From Sphingomonas_O antarctica (GTDB lineage Bacteria; Pseudomonadota; Alphaproteobacteria; Sphingomonadales; Sphingomonadaceae): a stretch of DNA of 64,000 bases. Positions 27,272 to 35,544 of the stretch are shown one piece after another. The notes under the pieces are model-generated. The model was not told the origin of the DNA, searched no databases, and saw only the letters and a program-made list of their open reading frames with translations. The stretch lies in assembly GCF_965137005.1 (NCBI RefSeq), contig NZ_CBCRXM010000004.1, positions 62,001 through 126,000 on the forward strand, read 5' to 3'. How positions within the stretch are numbered: position 1 is the stretch's first letter; each line of letters begins with the position of its first letter. The translations under genes and the position numbers were made by a program.

Positions 27272-28140
27272 TGTCGCGCAAACCGATTCGTAAGGCCGTG
27301 TTCCCGGTCGGCGGGCTGGGAACGCGCTTTCTGCCCGCGACCAAGTCCATGCCCAAGGAAATGCTGACGGTCGTCGACCGTCCGCTGATCCAATATGCGG
27401 TCGACGAGGCGCGTGAGGCGGGCATCGAGCAGATGATTTTCGTCACCGGTCGTGGAAAGTCCGCGATCGAGGACCATTTCGACATTTCCTATGAGCTCGA
27501 ATCGACGATGAAAGGGCGCGGCAAGGCGCTCGATGCGATCAAGGGCACGCGCTTCAGGCCCGGCGAGGTCGTCTATGTCCGTCAGCAGGAGCCAAGCGGA
27601 TTGGGCCACGCCATCTGGTGCGCGCGCCACATCGTCGGTGACGAGCCTTTCGCGATCTTCCTCCCCGACGAACTGATGGTCGGAAAACCGGGCTGCATGA
27701 AGCAGATGGTCGAGGCGTATAACGAAGTCGGCGGCAACGTCGTCTGCGGTTACGAAGTGCCCGCGGACCAGACCGACAAATACGGCATCATCACGCCAGG
27801 CAAGGTCGATGGCGATCTCGTCGAAGTGACCGGTTTGGTCGAAAAGCCCAAATTAGGCACCGCGCCGTCCAATCTGATGATCCCCGGTCGCTACATCCTT
27901 CAGCCTGAAGTGATGCGCGTGCTGGAGGACCAAGAAAAGGGCGCAGGCGGCGAAATTCAGCTGACCGACGCGATGGCGCGGATGATCGGCAGCCAGGCCT
28001 TCCACGCCTACAAATTCGGCGGTCGCCGCTTCGATTGCGGTGACAAGGCCGGCTTCATCACCGCCAACATCGCGCTGGCGCTCGACCGCAAGGATATCGG
28101 CCCGGTGGTAGCCGCGTATTTGCGCGAGATCACACTCTAG
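27271..28140 (+). CDS. galU: UTP--glucose-1-phosphate uridylyltransferase
   Basis: The product is 289 residues. The N-terminal nucleotidyl-transferase signature KAVFPVGGLGTRFLPATKSMPKEML is followed by GLGHAIWCARHIVGDEPFAIFLPDE, VEKPKLGTAPSNLMIPGRYIL and the GDKAGF end typical of GalU. It makes UDP-glucose for surface polysaccharides and glycolipids. Sphingomonads need UDP-sugars for sphingan-type polysaccharides and glycosphingolipids, which is context and not shown here. Confidence 0.96.
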   Translation: MSRKPIRKAVFPVGGLGTRFLPATKSMPKEMLTVVDRPLIQYAVDEAREAGIEQMIFVTGRGKSAIEDHFDISYELESTMKGRGKALDAIKGTRFRPGEVVYVRQQEPSGLGHAIWCARHIVGDEPFAIFLPDELMVGKPGCMKQMVEAYNEVGGNVVCGYEVPADQTDKYGIITPGKVDGDLVEVTGLVEKPKLGTAPSNLMIPGRYILQPEVMRVLEDQEKGAGGEIQLTDAMARMIGSQAFHAYKFGGRRFDCGDKAGFITANIALALDRKDIGPVVAAYLREITL

Positions 28141-28228
28141 TCAGTAGGGCACCGCGGCTGATCAGTCGGTAAGATGTCGTCAACGTTCGCCCGATAATGG
28201 CTTGTCCCAGCCTCTATGGGAGCGGATT

Positions 28229-28810
28229 ATGCGGCAAGTATCGTGGTTGGCCATAGCTGGAGCGCTCGTGTTGTCGGCACCGGCGACGGCCGATCCGCCG
28301 CCGATTTTCGTGCCGCAACCTCCGCCGCTTTCGCCTCCGCCACCGCCTTCGCCGCCTCCACCTCGTTCAATCGGCGCCCGGACAATGGCTCCGGTCTTCG
28401 TCAGCGCACCGGAAATGCCGGAGCGCAAGGTTCGCACTCTGGACGTGCGCATAACTGCCGCAGGCCGAACGCTAGTTGTCGATCGCTTGCGCATTCGTGA
28501 CGGGCAGGGCGCCAGCTTGTCGACCAACCGGACGGAGGCGAGCAGGCTCGCCTGTAAAACACCATGGCAGAGCGGCGACGCGACCGGCATCAACATCTCG
28601 ATTTACGCGCAAAACGGCGGTGACGACCCGACCTATCGATTCAGCTTCAACTGGTCGCGACCGGGGCCGGAGACCGACGGCTGCAGCAGCATGGGCACAC
28701 AGCGCGTCGGCATCGATCAGACTGTGAGCTTCGCAAAAAACCCTCACGTCGTGCTTCGCGGGGATGCGGAGACCGTCGTCGATTTGCGACTTGTCGACGG
28801 GGCGCCTTAA
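28229..28810 (+). CDS. Secreted proline-rich hypothetical protein
   Basis: The product is 193 residues. A signal peptide (MRQVSWLAIAGALVLSAPATA) is followed by a proline run (PPPLSPPPPPSPPPPR, about 31-47) and then a beta-rich domain with two Cys (ACKTPW and DGCSS) that could pair. I do not recognise the domain. GGGAGCGG upstream of the ATG serves as ribosome site. It converges with icd; the two stops are adjacent. Confidence 0.7.
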   Translation: MRQVSWLAIAGALVLSAPATADPPPIFVPQPPPLSPPPPPSPPPPRSIGARTMAPVFVSAPEMPERKVRTLDVRITAAGRTLVVDRLRIRDGQGASLSTNRTEASRLACKTPWQSGDATGINISIYAQNGGDDPTYRFSFNWSRPGPETDGCSSMGTQRVGIDQTVSFAKNPHVVLRGDAETVVDLRLVDGAP

Positions 28811-30031
28811 CTACGCCCAGTTGCCCATTTCTTTTTCGAGATTGGCGCGCACTGCCTCGAAGAACTGCTCGGTGGTCATCCACGCCTGATCGGGGCCGAT
28901 GAGGATTGCGAGATCCTTGGTCATGGCGCCCTGTTCGACGGTTTCGACGCACACGCGTTCGAGCGTTTCGGCGAAGCGGGTGACGTCCGGCGTATCATCG
29001 AACTTGCCGCGGAATTTCAGGCCGCCGGTCCAGGCGAAGATCGATGCGACAGGGTTGGTCGAGGTCGCCTTGCCTTGTTGATGCTGGCGATAGTGGCGCG
29101 TTACAGTGCCGTGCGCGGCTTCGGCTTCGACGGTCTTGCCGTCCGGCGACAGGAGGACCGAGGTCATCAGGCCGAGCGAGCCAAACCCCTGCGCGACTTG
29201 ATCCGACTGGACGTCGCCGTCATAATTCTTGCACGCCCAGATGAAATTGCCGCTCCATTTGAGCGCGGAGGCGACCATGTCGTCGATCAGGCGATGTTCG
29301 TATGTGATGCCCAGTTCTTTGAACTTGGTCGCGAACTCGGCCTGATAGACTTCCTCGAACAGGTCCTTGAAGCGCCCGTCATAGGCCTTGAGGATGGTGT
29401 TCTTGGTCGAGAGATAGACCGGCCATTTGCGTGCAATGCCGTAATTGAGCGAGGCTCGGGCGAAATCGCGGATCGAATCGTCGAGATTGTACATCCCCAT
29501 GGCGACGCCGCTGCTGGGAAACTGAAACACTTCCTCGTCGATGATCGTGCCGTCATCGCCTTCAAACACCATGCGGAGCTTGCCGGGGCCGGGAACGCGG
29601 AAATCGGTCGCGCGATACTGGTCGCCGAACGCATGTCGCCCGACGACGATCGGGTCGGTCCAGCCCGGAATCAGGCGCGGGACGTTCGAGATTACGATCG
29701 GCTCGCGAAAAACGACGCCGCCCAAGATGTTGCGGATGGTGCCGTTGGGCGACTTCCACATCCGTTTGAGGTTGAATTCCTTGACGCGATCCTCGTCGGG
29801 CGTGATCGTCGCGCACTTCACGCCGACGCCATATTGCTTGATCGCATTGGCGCTATCGACGGTGATCTTGTCGTTGGTCTCGTCACGCTTCTCGACGCTC
29901 AGATCGTAATATTTGAGATCGATATCGAGGTAGGGAAGGATCAGGCCTTCACGGATCCACTGCCAGATGATCCGCGTCATTTCGTCGCCGTCGAGTTCGA
30001 CGACGGGGTTTTTTACCTTGATCTTCGCCAT
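28811..30031 (-). CDS. icd: NADP-dependent isocitrate dehydrogenase
   Basis: The product is 406 residues, the eukaryote-like homodimeric IDH form common in alphaproteobacteria. Visible are MAKIKVKNPVVELDGDEMTRIIW at the start, PNGTIRNILGGVVFREPI, the substrate and metal region (KNYDGDVQSDQVAQGFGSLGLM) and AHGTVTRHYRQHQQGK near the NADP site. It converts isocitrate to 2-oxoglutarate in the TCA cycle. It is monocistronic; the promoter would lie between 30032 and 30137. Confidence 0.97.
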   Translation of the reverse strand: MAKIKVKNPVVELDGDEMTRIIWQWIREGLILPYLDIDLKYYDLSVEKRDETNDKITVDSANAIKQYGVGVKCATITPDEDRVKEFNLKRMWKSPNGTIRNILGGVVFREPIVISNVPRLIPGWTDPIVVGRHAFGDQYRATDFRVPGPGKLRMVFEGDDGTIIDEEVFQFPSSGVAMGMYNLDDSIRDFARASLNYGIARKWPVYLSTKNTILKAYDGRFKDLFEEVYQAEFATKFKELGITYEHRLIDDMVASALKWSGNFIWACKNYDGDVQSDQVAQGFGSLGLMTSVLLSPDGKTVEAEAAHGTVTRHYRQHQQGKATSTNPVASIFAWTGGLKFRGKFDDTPDVTRFAETLERVCVETVEQGAMTKDLAILIGPDQAWMTTEQFFEAVRANLEKEMGNWA

Positions 30032-30137
30032 GATTCATCCGTGCCTGGGGAGAGGTTGCCGTGGGCGTTAGTGCGCGCCCGCGTCGCAATCAATGGCGGG
30101 ACTAGGCCATCCGTCCCGCCCCGCCTATATCGCGGCA

Positions 30138-30875
30138 ATGGCAGAACTCGATCCCGGCAGCGCCGGCACCGTCACGACGATCAAGTGGCGCTTTCCCACC
30201 GTTCACCCCGAGGGGCACAAATATGTCGCGATCGCGGCGATTTCGTCGCTCGTTTGCGCGTTCATGGCGTGGGAGACGCTGGCCTGGCCGTTGCTGGGTG
30301 TCACGATCTGGGTGGCGACGTTCTTTCGCGACCCGATCCGCACCGTGCCGCAGGGCGAAAATCTGATCGTCGCACCCGCGGACGGCCTCATTACCTTGAT
30401 CCAGCAAGTGCCACCGCCCCGCGAAATGGCTGGTGATGCAGGGCTGGGCAGCGAGCCGATGACTCGCGTGTCGATTTTCATGTCGGTGTTCGATGTCCAT
30501 ATCAACCGCACGCCCATCGCCGGGACGATCAAGTCGGTCGTCTATGTGCCGGGCAAGTTCCTCAATGCCGACCTCGATAAAGCGAGCGAAGACAATGAGC
30601 GTCAGCATATCCTGGTCGAGCGCGGCGACGGCTCGCGCGTCGGCTTCACACAGATTGCCGGGCTGGTCGCGCGGCGGATCGTGCCGTTCGTCAAGAATGG
30701 GGACATGGTCGTCGCCGGGCAGCGCATTGGCCTGATCCGCTTTGGCAGCCGCGTCGATGTCTATCTGCCGGCCGGCGCCGCGCCGCGGGTGTCGCTGGGG
30801 CAGCGGACAATTTCGGGGGAGACCATTCTCGGCGTGATCGGCGATGCGGATGCGGCCAAGGGTCGCGCACTTTGA
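30138..30875 (+). CDS. psd: Phosphatidylserine decarboxylase proenzyme
   Basis: The product is 245 residues of the short, archaeal-like PSD group. One or two membrane segments lie near 28-55. The catalytic region runs from VAPADG and FMSVFDVHINRTPI to the self-cleavage site RFGSRVD, where Gly203-Ser204 would be cut to form the pyruvoyl group. It makes phosphatidylethanolamine. An upstream ATG at 30093 adds 15 residues that do not resemble the family. It overlaps pssA, the enzyme of the preceding step. Confidence 0.93.
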   Translation: MAELDPGSAGTVTTIKWRFPTVHPEGHKYVAIAAISSLVCAFMAWETLAWPLLGVTIWVATFFRDPIRTVPQGENLIVAPADGLITLIQQVPPPREMAGDAGLGSEPMTRVSIFMSVFDVHINRTPIAGTIKSVVYVPGKFLNADLDKASEDNERQHILVERGDGSRVGFTQIAGLVARRIVPFVKNGDMVVAGQRIGLIRFGSRVDVYLPAGAAPRVSLGQRTISGETILGVIGDADAAKGRAL

Positions 30876-31633
30876 GCGAGATGCCGCTGCGGCGTGGCAT
30901 ACCCTTGCGCGCGGTAGCGCCCAATGCGGTTACCGCTTTGGCCCTGTGTTCGGGGCTGACCGGTGTGCGATTCGCGATCGCCGGCGAATGGGAACGGGCG
31001 GCGGGGGCGATCATCATTGCCGGCGTGCTGGACGGGCTCGACGGGCGGATTGCGCGATTGCTCAAGGGACAGAGCAAGTTCGGTGAGCAACTCGATTCGC
31101 TGTCCGACGTCATTGCTTTCGGTGTCGCGCCCGCGCTGATCATGTTCTTGTGGTCGTTGAAGGATGTGCCGCGCTACGGCTGGATCTTCGCGCTGGCGCT
31201 GGCGGTGTGCATGGCGATGCGCTTGGCGCGGTTCAATTCGCAGATCGATTCGGTCGAGCAGCCGCATAAGAGCGCGGGTTTCCTGACCGGCGTACCGGCG
31301 CCGGCTGCAGCCGGATTGGCGATGCTGCCGCTGTATATCTGGCTGTGGAGTGGACAGGATATGGCGCGGATCCCCTGGATCACTGCGCCGTGGCTCGCCT
31401 TTGTGGCATTCCTTGCCGTGTCGAACATCGCGACGTTCAGCTGGTCGTCCTTGCGAATCAGACGATCCGTGCGGCTTGAGGCTTTGGTGGGTGTGGCACT
31501 CGTCGGCGCTGCCTTGCTGTCAGCGCCGTTCGAAACGCTAACCGTGATTTGCTTGGTCTACCTTGGGCTAATCGCCTGGTCGGTGCGCAGTTACGCGAAG
31601 GTCAAGCGGCGGCGCGCAGCGCAGGCTGGGTGA
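30872..31633 (+). CDS. pssA: CDP-diacylglycerol--serine O-phosphatidyltransferase
   Basis: The product is 253 residues with several membrane helices. The CDP-alcohol phosphatidyltransferase motif DG-x-DGR-x-AR...G-x-x-LDSLSD occupies 54-79. It makes phosphatidylserine from CDP-DAG and serine, the substrate of the neighbouring Psd. A TTG at 30872 overlaps the psd stop (TTGA); an ATG at 30881 is equally possible. The order psd-pssA is common in bacteria. Confidence 0.94.
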   Translation: MSEMPLRRGIPLRAVAPNAVTALALCSGLTGVRFAIAGEWERAAGAIIIAGVLDGLDGRIARLLKGQSKFGEQLDSLSDVIAFGVAPALIMFLWSLKDVPRYGWIFALALAVCMAMRLARFNSQIDSVEQPHKSAGFLTGVPAPAAAGLAMLPLYIWLWSGQDMARIPWITAPWLAFVAFLAVSNIATFSWSSLRIRRSVRLEALVGVALVGAALLSAPFETLTVICLVYLGLIAWSVRSYAKVKRRRAAQAG

Positions 31634-31820
31634 ACCGCACGCGCGCCGTCGCGACCTGCGGACGGCGCTGCCAGGCGGGTAAAGGTGACAAAGGTGACGC
31701 ACCGTTCAACGCGACGAGCATCCGCGGCAGAGCGGGAGCAACCGTTTGCGCCATTACCATCGACGCGACGCCAATCAGAGCCAGCGAAATCAGGATCGAT
31801 GCGATCATCAACATAGCCAC
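31602..31820 (-). CDS. Small membrane protein behind a LexA box
   Basis: The predicted protein has 72 residues: a hydrophobic helix at 2-24 (MAMLMIASILISLALIGVAS) and a basic, Ala/Arg-rich tail. GAAAGG precedes the ATG. The coding end overlaps the pssA 3' end by 32 bases on the other strand. A promoter-like TTGACA and a LexA box lie 48-74 bases upstream, which points to DNA-damage induction. Small SOS-induced membrane proteins such as Caulobacter SidA block division; the likeness here is only in size, topology and control. Confidence 0.6.
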   Translation of the reverse strand: MAMLMIASILISLALIGVASMVMAQTVAPALPRMLVALNGASPLSPLPAWQRRPQVATARVRFTQPALRAAA

Positions 31821-31867
31821 GGCCTTTCGTTCACCATTCGAACCCCAGCGGCCCGTGTTTGTTCCAT

Positions 31868-31882
31868 GTTCACTATATGTTC
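31868..31882. promoter_or_regulatory. LexA (SOS) operator, GTTC-N7-GTTC
   Basis: GTTCACTATATGTTC fits exactly the alphaproteobacterial LexA consensus GTTC-N7-GTTC. It lies 48 bases upstream of the small minus-strand gene and inside the -35/-10 spacer of its apparent promoter (TTGACA at 31894-31889, minus strand), where bound LexA would block transcription. A third GTTC at 31861 is adjacent. Confidence 0.75.
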
Positions 31883-32154
31883 TGTATTTGTCAAGCGTGT
31901 TTTCTCACGACCGTTGCAGGTTGCATCGAAACCGATACGAGCAGCGCAGCGGCTGGCAGCTCAACAGGCCAGCGCGCCCGGCAACACCGCTGACTCTCGT
32001 TCTATCCGGAGCGTCGCGAACCAAGGGTTGAAAAACTGCGCTTTCCCCTGTACTGGCGCCCGTATTCCACATGGGAAGCTACATAACCGGTGCGCGGGGC
32101 CAACCCTTCGCGTTCCGCTTCCCAGAGGTTAAACCGGGTAAGGAGAAACATCCT
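31883..32154 (+). other. Leader region of rpsB
   Basis: The 272 bases between the LexA box and rpsB hold a promoter candidate (TTGAAA at 32028-32033, 17-base spacer, TACTGG at 32051) and the rpsB ribosome site AAGGAG near 32140. S2 operons often carry an autoregulatory leader structure; I see paired GC-rich segments but cannot define a known motif. A frame at 32071 in phase with rpsB has no ribosome site. Confidence 0.4.
32028..32056 (+). promoter_or_regulatory. Probable promoter of the rpsB operon
   Basis: TTGAAA, 17 bases, TACTGG. The -35 element matches sigma-70 well and the -10 weakly, as is usual in this group. It is the last good candidate before rpsB, about 100 bases upstream of its start. 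Confidence 0.35.
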
Positions 32155-33048
32155 ATGGCGGCTCCCACCGTCTCGATGCAGCAGCTTGTCGAAGCTGGCG
32201 CGCATTTTGGTCACCAGACTCACCGCTGGAATCCCCGCATGAAGCCGTACATCTTCGGCGAGCGGAACGGCATCCACATTCTCGATCTGTCGCAGACCGT
32301 GCCGTTGCTGGCGCGGGCGCTCGACTTCGTGTCGCAGACGGCGGCTTCGGGCGGCAAGGTTCTGTTCGTCGGCACCAAGCGCCAGGCGCAGGAGCCGATT
32401 GCCGATGCAGCGCGTGCGTCGAACCAGCATTTCGTCAATCATCGCTGGCTGGGTGGCATGCTCACCAACTGGAAGACGATTTCGAATTCGATCCGTCGTT
32501 TTAAGACGCTGACCGAGCAGCTCAGCGGCGACACCGCCGGCCTGACCAAGAAGGAAGTGCTTCAGCTGACGCGTGAGCGCGACAAGCTGGAAATGAGCCT
32601 TGGCGGTATCCGCGACATGGGCGGCATTCCCGACGTGATGATCGTGATCGACGCGAACAAGGAAGAGCTGGCGATCAAGGAGGCCAACGTCCTCGGCATT
32701 CCCGTCGTCGCGATCCTCGATTCGAACGTCAGCCCGGACGGCATCGCATTCCCGGTGCCGGCGAATGACGATGCCAGCCGCGCGATCCGTCTGTACTGCG
32801 ATGCGCTGGCCCAGGCCGCGACGCGCGGTGGCAACGAAGCCCGTGCCAATCGTGGCCAAGACTTTGGTGCGATGGTCGAGCCGCCGGTCGAGCCGGTGCT
32901 CGAAGCCAGCCCGGTCACGACCGAAGCGGAAGCGGTTGCCGATCAGGCTGCGGACACGCCGGTTGCCGATGCTCCGGTTGCTGCCGCTGTCGAAGCTGAA
33001 GCTCCGGCTGTTGAAGCAGCTGCTGCTGACGAGACGGCCGCAGCGTAA
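32155..33048 (+). CDS. rpsB: 30S ribosomal protein S2
   Basis: The product is 297 residues. The core begins VSMQQLVEAGAHFGHQTHRWNPRMKPYIFG and contains FVNHRWLGGMLTNWKTI and IPDVMIVIDANKEELAIKEA, both hallmarks of S2. The last 60 residues are an Ala/Glu/Val/Pro-rich tail, a common alphaproteobacterial extension. The ATG at 32155 has AAGGAG 10 bases upstream. It is the first gene of the rpsB-tsf-pyrH-frr operon. Confidence 0.97.
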   Translation: MAAPTVSMQQLVEAGAHFGHQTHRWNPRMKPYIFGERNGIHILDLSQTVPLLARALDFVSQTAASGGKVLFVGTKRQAQEPIADAARASNQHFVNHRWLGGMLTNWKTISNSIRRFKTLTEQLSGDTAGLTKKEVLQLTRERDKLEMSLGGIRDMGGIPDVMIVIDANKEELAIKEANVLGIPVVAILDSNVSPDGIAFPVPANDDASRAIRLYCDALAQAATRGGNEARANRGQDFGAMVEPPVEPVLEASPVTTEAEAVADQAADTPVADAPVAAAVEAEAPAVEAAAADETAAA

Positions 33049-33067
33049 CACTGACGACCAAATCATT

Positions 33068-33157
33068 CGTCATTCCCGCGAAAGCGGGAATCCATCTGGT
33101 GATCCGGCCAAGTGCGGCGTGGAAAGCAGATGGCCCCCCGTTTTCACGGGGGTGACG
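33068..33157. repeat. Long palindromic repeat between rpsB and tsf
   Basis: The left arm CGTCATTCCCGCGAAAGCGG and its continuation to CCATCTG mirror the right arm ending GGGGGTGACG. Each arm also folds on itself (CCCGC-GAAA-GCGGG; CCCCCG-TTTT-CACGGGGG). It resembles the dispersed CGTCATTCCCGCGAA intergenic repeats known from sphingomonads. Transcribed, it would form a large cruciform-like RNA between the two cistrons. Confidence 0.75.
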
Positions 33158-33198
33158 AAGTTTGGGTTTCAAGTTTCTGATTTCTAAGAGGAAGTAAC

Positions 33199-34131
33199 AT
33201 GGCAGAGATCACCGCTGCTGCGGTCAAGGAGCTGCGTGAGCGTTCCGGCGCGGGCATGATGGATTGCAAGAAGGCGCTGACCGAAACCGGTGGCGAGATG
33301 GAAGCCGCGATCGACTGGTTGCGCACCAAGGGTCTCGCGACCGCCGCCAAGAAGGCCGGGCGCACCGCGTCCGAAGGCTTGGTTGGCGTCGCCGTCAGCG
33401 GCACCAAGGGTGCTGCGGTCGAAGTCAATTCGGAAACCGACTTTGTCGCCAAGAACGACCAGTTCCAATCATTCGTCCGTGACGTCACGCAGCTCGCGCT
33501 GACCAATGGCAACAGCATCGAAGCGCTTGCCGCTGCGCCCATGGCTGGTGGCAGCGTGAACGACGCGCTGACCGCGAACATCGCCACGATCGGTGAGAAC
33601 CAGTCGCTGCGCCGCGTGAAGACGGTGTCGGTGACCAAGGGCGTCGTCGTGCCTTATGTCCACAACGCCGCCGCGCCGGGCCTCGGCAAGATCGGCGTGC
33701 TCGTCGCGCTCGAGGGCGATGCCGATACGGGCAAGATGGAAGCGCTGGGCAAGCAGTTGGCGATGCACATTGCTGCCGCATCGCCGCTGTCGCTGCACGA
33801 GGAAGGCTTGGACGAAGCGATGGTCAGCCGTGAGCGCGCCATTGCCGAGGAAAAGGCATCGACCAGTGGCAAGCCCGCCGAGATCATCGCCAAGATGGTC
33901 GAAGGTGCTTTGGCGAAATTCCGCAAGGAAAACGCGCTGATGAGCCAGCTGTTCGTGATGGACAGCAAGACCAGGATTGCGGACGTCATCGCGGCGGAAG
34001 CCAAGAATGCAGGCGGCAGCATCGCGCTGACCGACTATGTTCGCTTCCAACTGGGCGAAGGCATCGAAAAGGCCGAGAGCGATTTCGCAGCGGAAGTCGC
34101 CGCCGCTTCGGGCGTGCCGCAGGGCGCGTAA
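33199..34131 (+). CDS. tsf: Elongation factor Ts
   Basis: The product is 310 residues. The N-terminal UBA-like domain MAEITAAAVKELRERSGAGMMDCKKAL and the EF-Tu-contact region TDFVAKND are intact. Coiled-coil and core domains follow. It exchanges GDP for GTP on EF-Tu. The ribosome site is AGAGGAAG. It lies between rpsB and pyrH, as in most bacteria, but is flanked on both sides by palindromic repeats. Confidence 0.97.
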   Translation: MAEITAAAVKELRERSGAGMMDCKKALTETGGEMEAAIDWLRTKGLATAAKKAGRTASEGLVGVAVSGTKGAAVEVNSETDFVAKNDQFQSFVRDVTQLALTNGNSIEALAAAPMAGGSVNDALTANIATIGENQSLRRVKTVSVTKGVVVPYVHNAAAPGLGKIGVLVALEGDADTGKMEALGKQLAMHIAAASPLSLHEEGLDEAMVSRERAIAEEKASTSGKPAEIIAKMVEGALAKFRKENALMSQLFVMDSKTRIADVIAAEAKNAGGSIALTDYVRFQLGEGIEKAESDFAAEVAAASGVPQGA

Positions 34132-34140
34132 GCCGGATAG

Positions 34141-34221
34141 AAGCGGGATCCCTGATCAAGTTCGGGGTGACGAGGTTTCAAAAAGGCTCGTCGCCCCGGT
34201 CGTTGAGCCGGAGTCCCGCTT
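34141..34221. repeat. Long palindromic repeat between tsf and pyrH
   Basis: Outer arms AAGCGGGA and TCCCGCTT enclose inner arms GGGGTGACGAG and CTCGTCGCCCC, with further complementary bases between. It is related in sequence to the element at 33068-33157 (shared GTGACG/CGTC ends) but with the ends inside. It occupies almost the whole gap before pyrH. Confidence 0.7.
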
Positions 34222-34256
34222 TCCTTAATTCCCCGCAAGGACTATCGAGCCAGCCC

Positions 34257-34976
34257 ATGTCGAGACCGCCCCTGAAACGCATCCTCCTGAAACTGTCGGG
34301 CGAGGTGTTGATGGGTGAGGGCAGCGGCCTGAGCATCGATCCGGCGATGACCGGGCGCGTCGCCCAGGAGATTGCCGACGCCAAGAGCAAGGGTTTCGAG
34401 ATGTGCGTCGTCGTCGGTGGCGGCAACATCTTTCGCGGCATGGCGGCGGCGGCGCGCGGGTTCGAGCGCGCCAGTGCCGATTATATGGGCATGCTGGCGA
34501 CCGTCATGAACGCGCTGGCGGTACAGAATGCTCTGGAGCAGATTGGGGTTGAAACCCGCGTGCAGTCGGCCATCCCCATGGCCAGCGTGTGCGAACCGTT
34601 CATCCGTCGGCGGGCCGAGCGGCATCTGGAAAAGGGCCGTGTGGTGATTTTCGCCGCGGGGGTGGGTTCGCCATTTTTCACGACCGACAGCGGCGCTGCT
34701 TTGCGGGCTGCAGAAATGAAGTGCGACGCGTTGCTAAAAGGAACTTCGGTCGATGGCGTCTACACCGCCGACCCGAAGACCGATCCGAACGCAACGCGTT
34801 ATGATACAGTCAGTTACGATACGGTATTGGCAAAGAACCTCAAAGTGATGGACGCCAGCGCCGTGGCCTTGTGCCGCGACAACAACATCCCGATCATCGT
34901 GTTCAACATTCGCGAACAGGGCAATCTCGCCCGGGTTCTCGCGGGCGTAGGCACGGCTACGGTCGTCGGAAATTAG
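34257..34976 (+). CDS. pyrH: UMP kinase
   Basis: The product is 239 residues. It begins RILLKLSGEVLMGEGSGLSID, the amino-acid-kinase signature of UMP kinase. FEMCVVVGGGNIFRG, GMLATVMNALAVQNALE and FFTTDSGAALRAAEM follow. It phosphorylates UMP to UDP and is allosterically controlled as a hexamer. The ATG at 34257 was chosen over an upstream frame that runs through the repeat element. Confidence 0.97.
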   Translation: MSRPPLKRILLKLSGEVLMGEGSGLSIDPAMTGRVAQEIADAKSKGFEMCVVVGGGNIFRGMAAAARGFERASADYMGMLATVMNALAVQNALEQIGVETRVQSAIPMASVCEPFIRRRAERHLEKGRVVIFAAGVGSPFFTTDSGAALRAAEMKCDALLKGTSVDGVYTADPKTDPNATRYDTVSYDTVLAKNLKVMDASAVALCRDNNIPIIVFNIREQGNLARVLAGVGTATVVGN

Positions 34977-34986
34977 GAACACAGAC

Positions 34987-35544
34987 ATGCCGGCTTATCA
35001 GAAATCAGACCTCGAGCGCCGCATGGCGGGCGCGGTCGAATCGTTGAAGAGCGACCTTATCGGGCTGCGCACCGGGCGCGCGTCGATCAATCTGCTCGAT
35101 CCGATCACGGTCGAGGTGTACGGGTCGCACATGCCGCTCAATCAAGTGGCGACTGTCTCGGTTCCAGAGCCGCGCATGCTGAGCGTGCAAGTGTGGGACA
35201 AGGCGAACACCGGGCCGGTCGAGAAAGCGATCCGTTCGGCGGGGCTCGGGCTCAATCCGATCACAGATGGCACCAGCATCCGCCTGCCGATCCCCGATTT
35301 GACCGAGGAGCGCCGCAAGGAACTCGCCAAGCTGGCCGGGCAATATGCCGAAAAGGCCCGCGTTGCCGCCCGCAACGTTCGCCGTGACGGCATGGATGCG
35401 CTCAAGACCGACGAGAAAAAGGGCGAAATCGGCGAGGACGAACGCAAGCGTCATGAAGCAGACGTCCAGAAGCTGACCGACAGCACCATCGTCGACATCG
35501 ATGCGGCATCCAGCGCCAAGGAACGGGAAATCCTCGGCAAGTGA
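34987..35544 (+). CDS. frr: Ribosome recycling factor
   Basis: The product is 185 residues, normal length. Diagnostic parts are LRTGRASINLLDPITVEVYGS, PLNQVATVSVPEPRMLSVQVWD and the helical end with RRDGMDALK. It splits post-termination ribosomes with EF-G. It is 10 bases after pyrH, and its stop overlaps the GTG start of uppS (GTGA). Confidence 0.97.
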   Translation: MPAYQKSDLERRMAGAVESLKSDLIGLRTGRASINLLDPITVEVYGSHMPLNQVATVSVPEPRMLSVQVWDKANTGPVEKAIRSAGLGLNPITDGTSIRLPIPDLTEERRKELAKLAGQYAEKARVAARNVRRDGMDALKTDEKKGEIGEDERKRHEADVQKLTDSTIVDIDAASSAKEREILGK

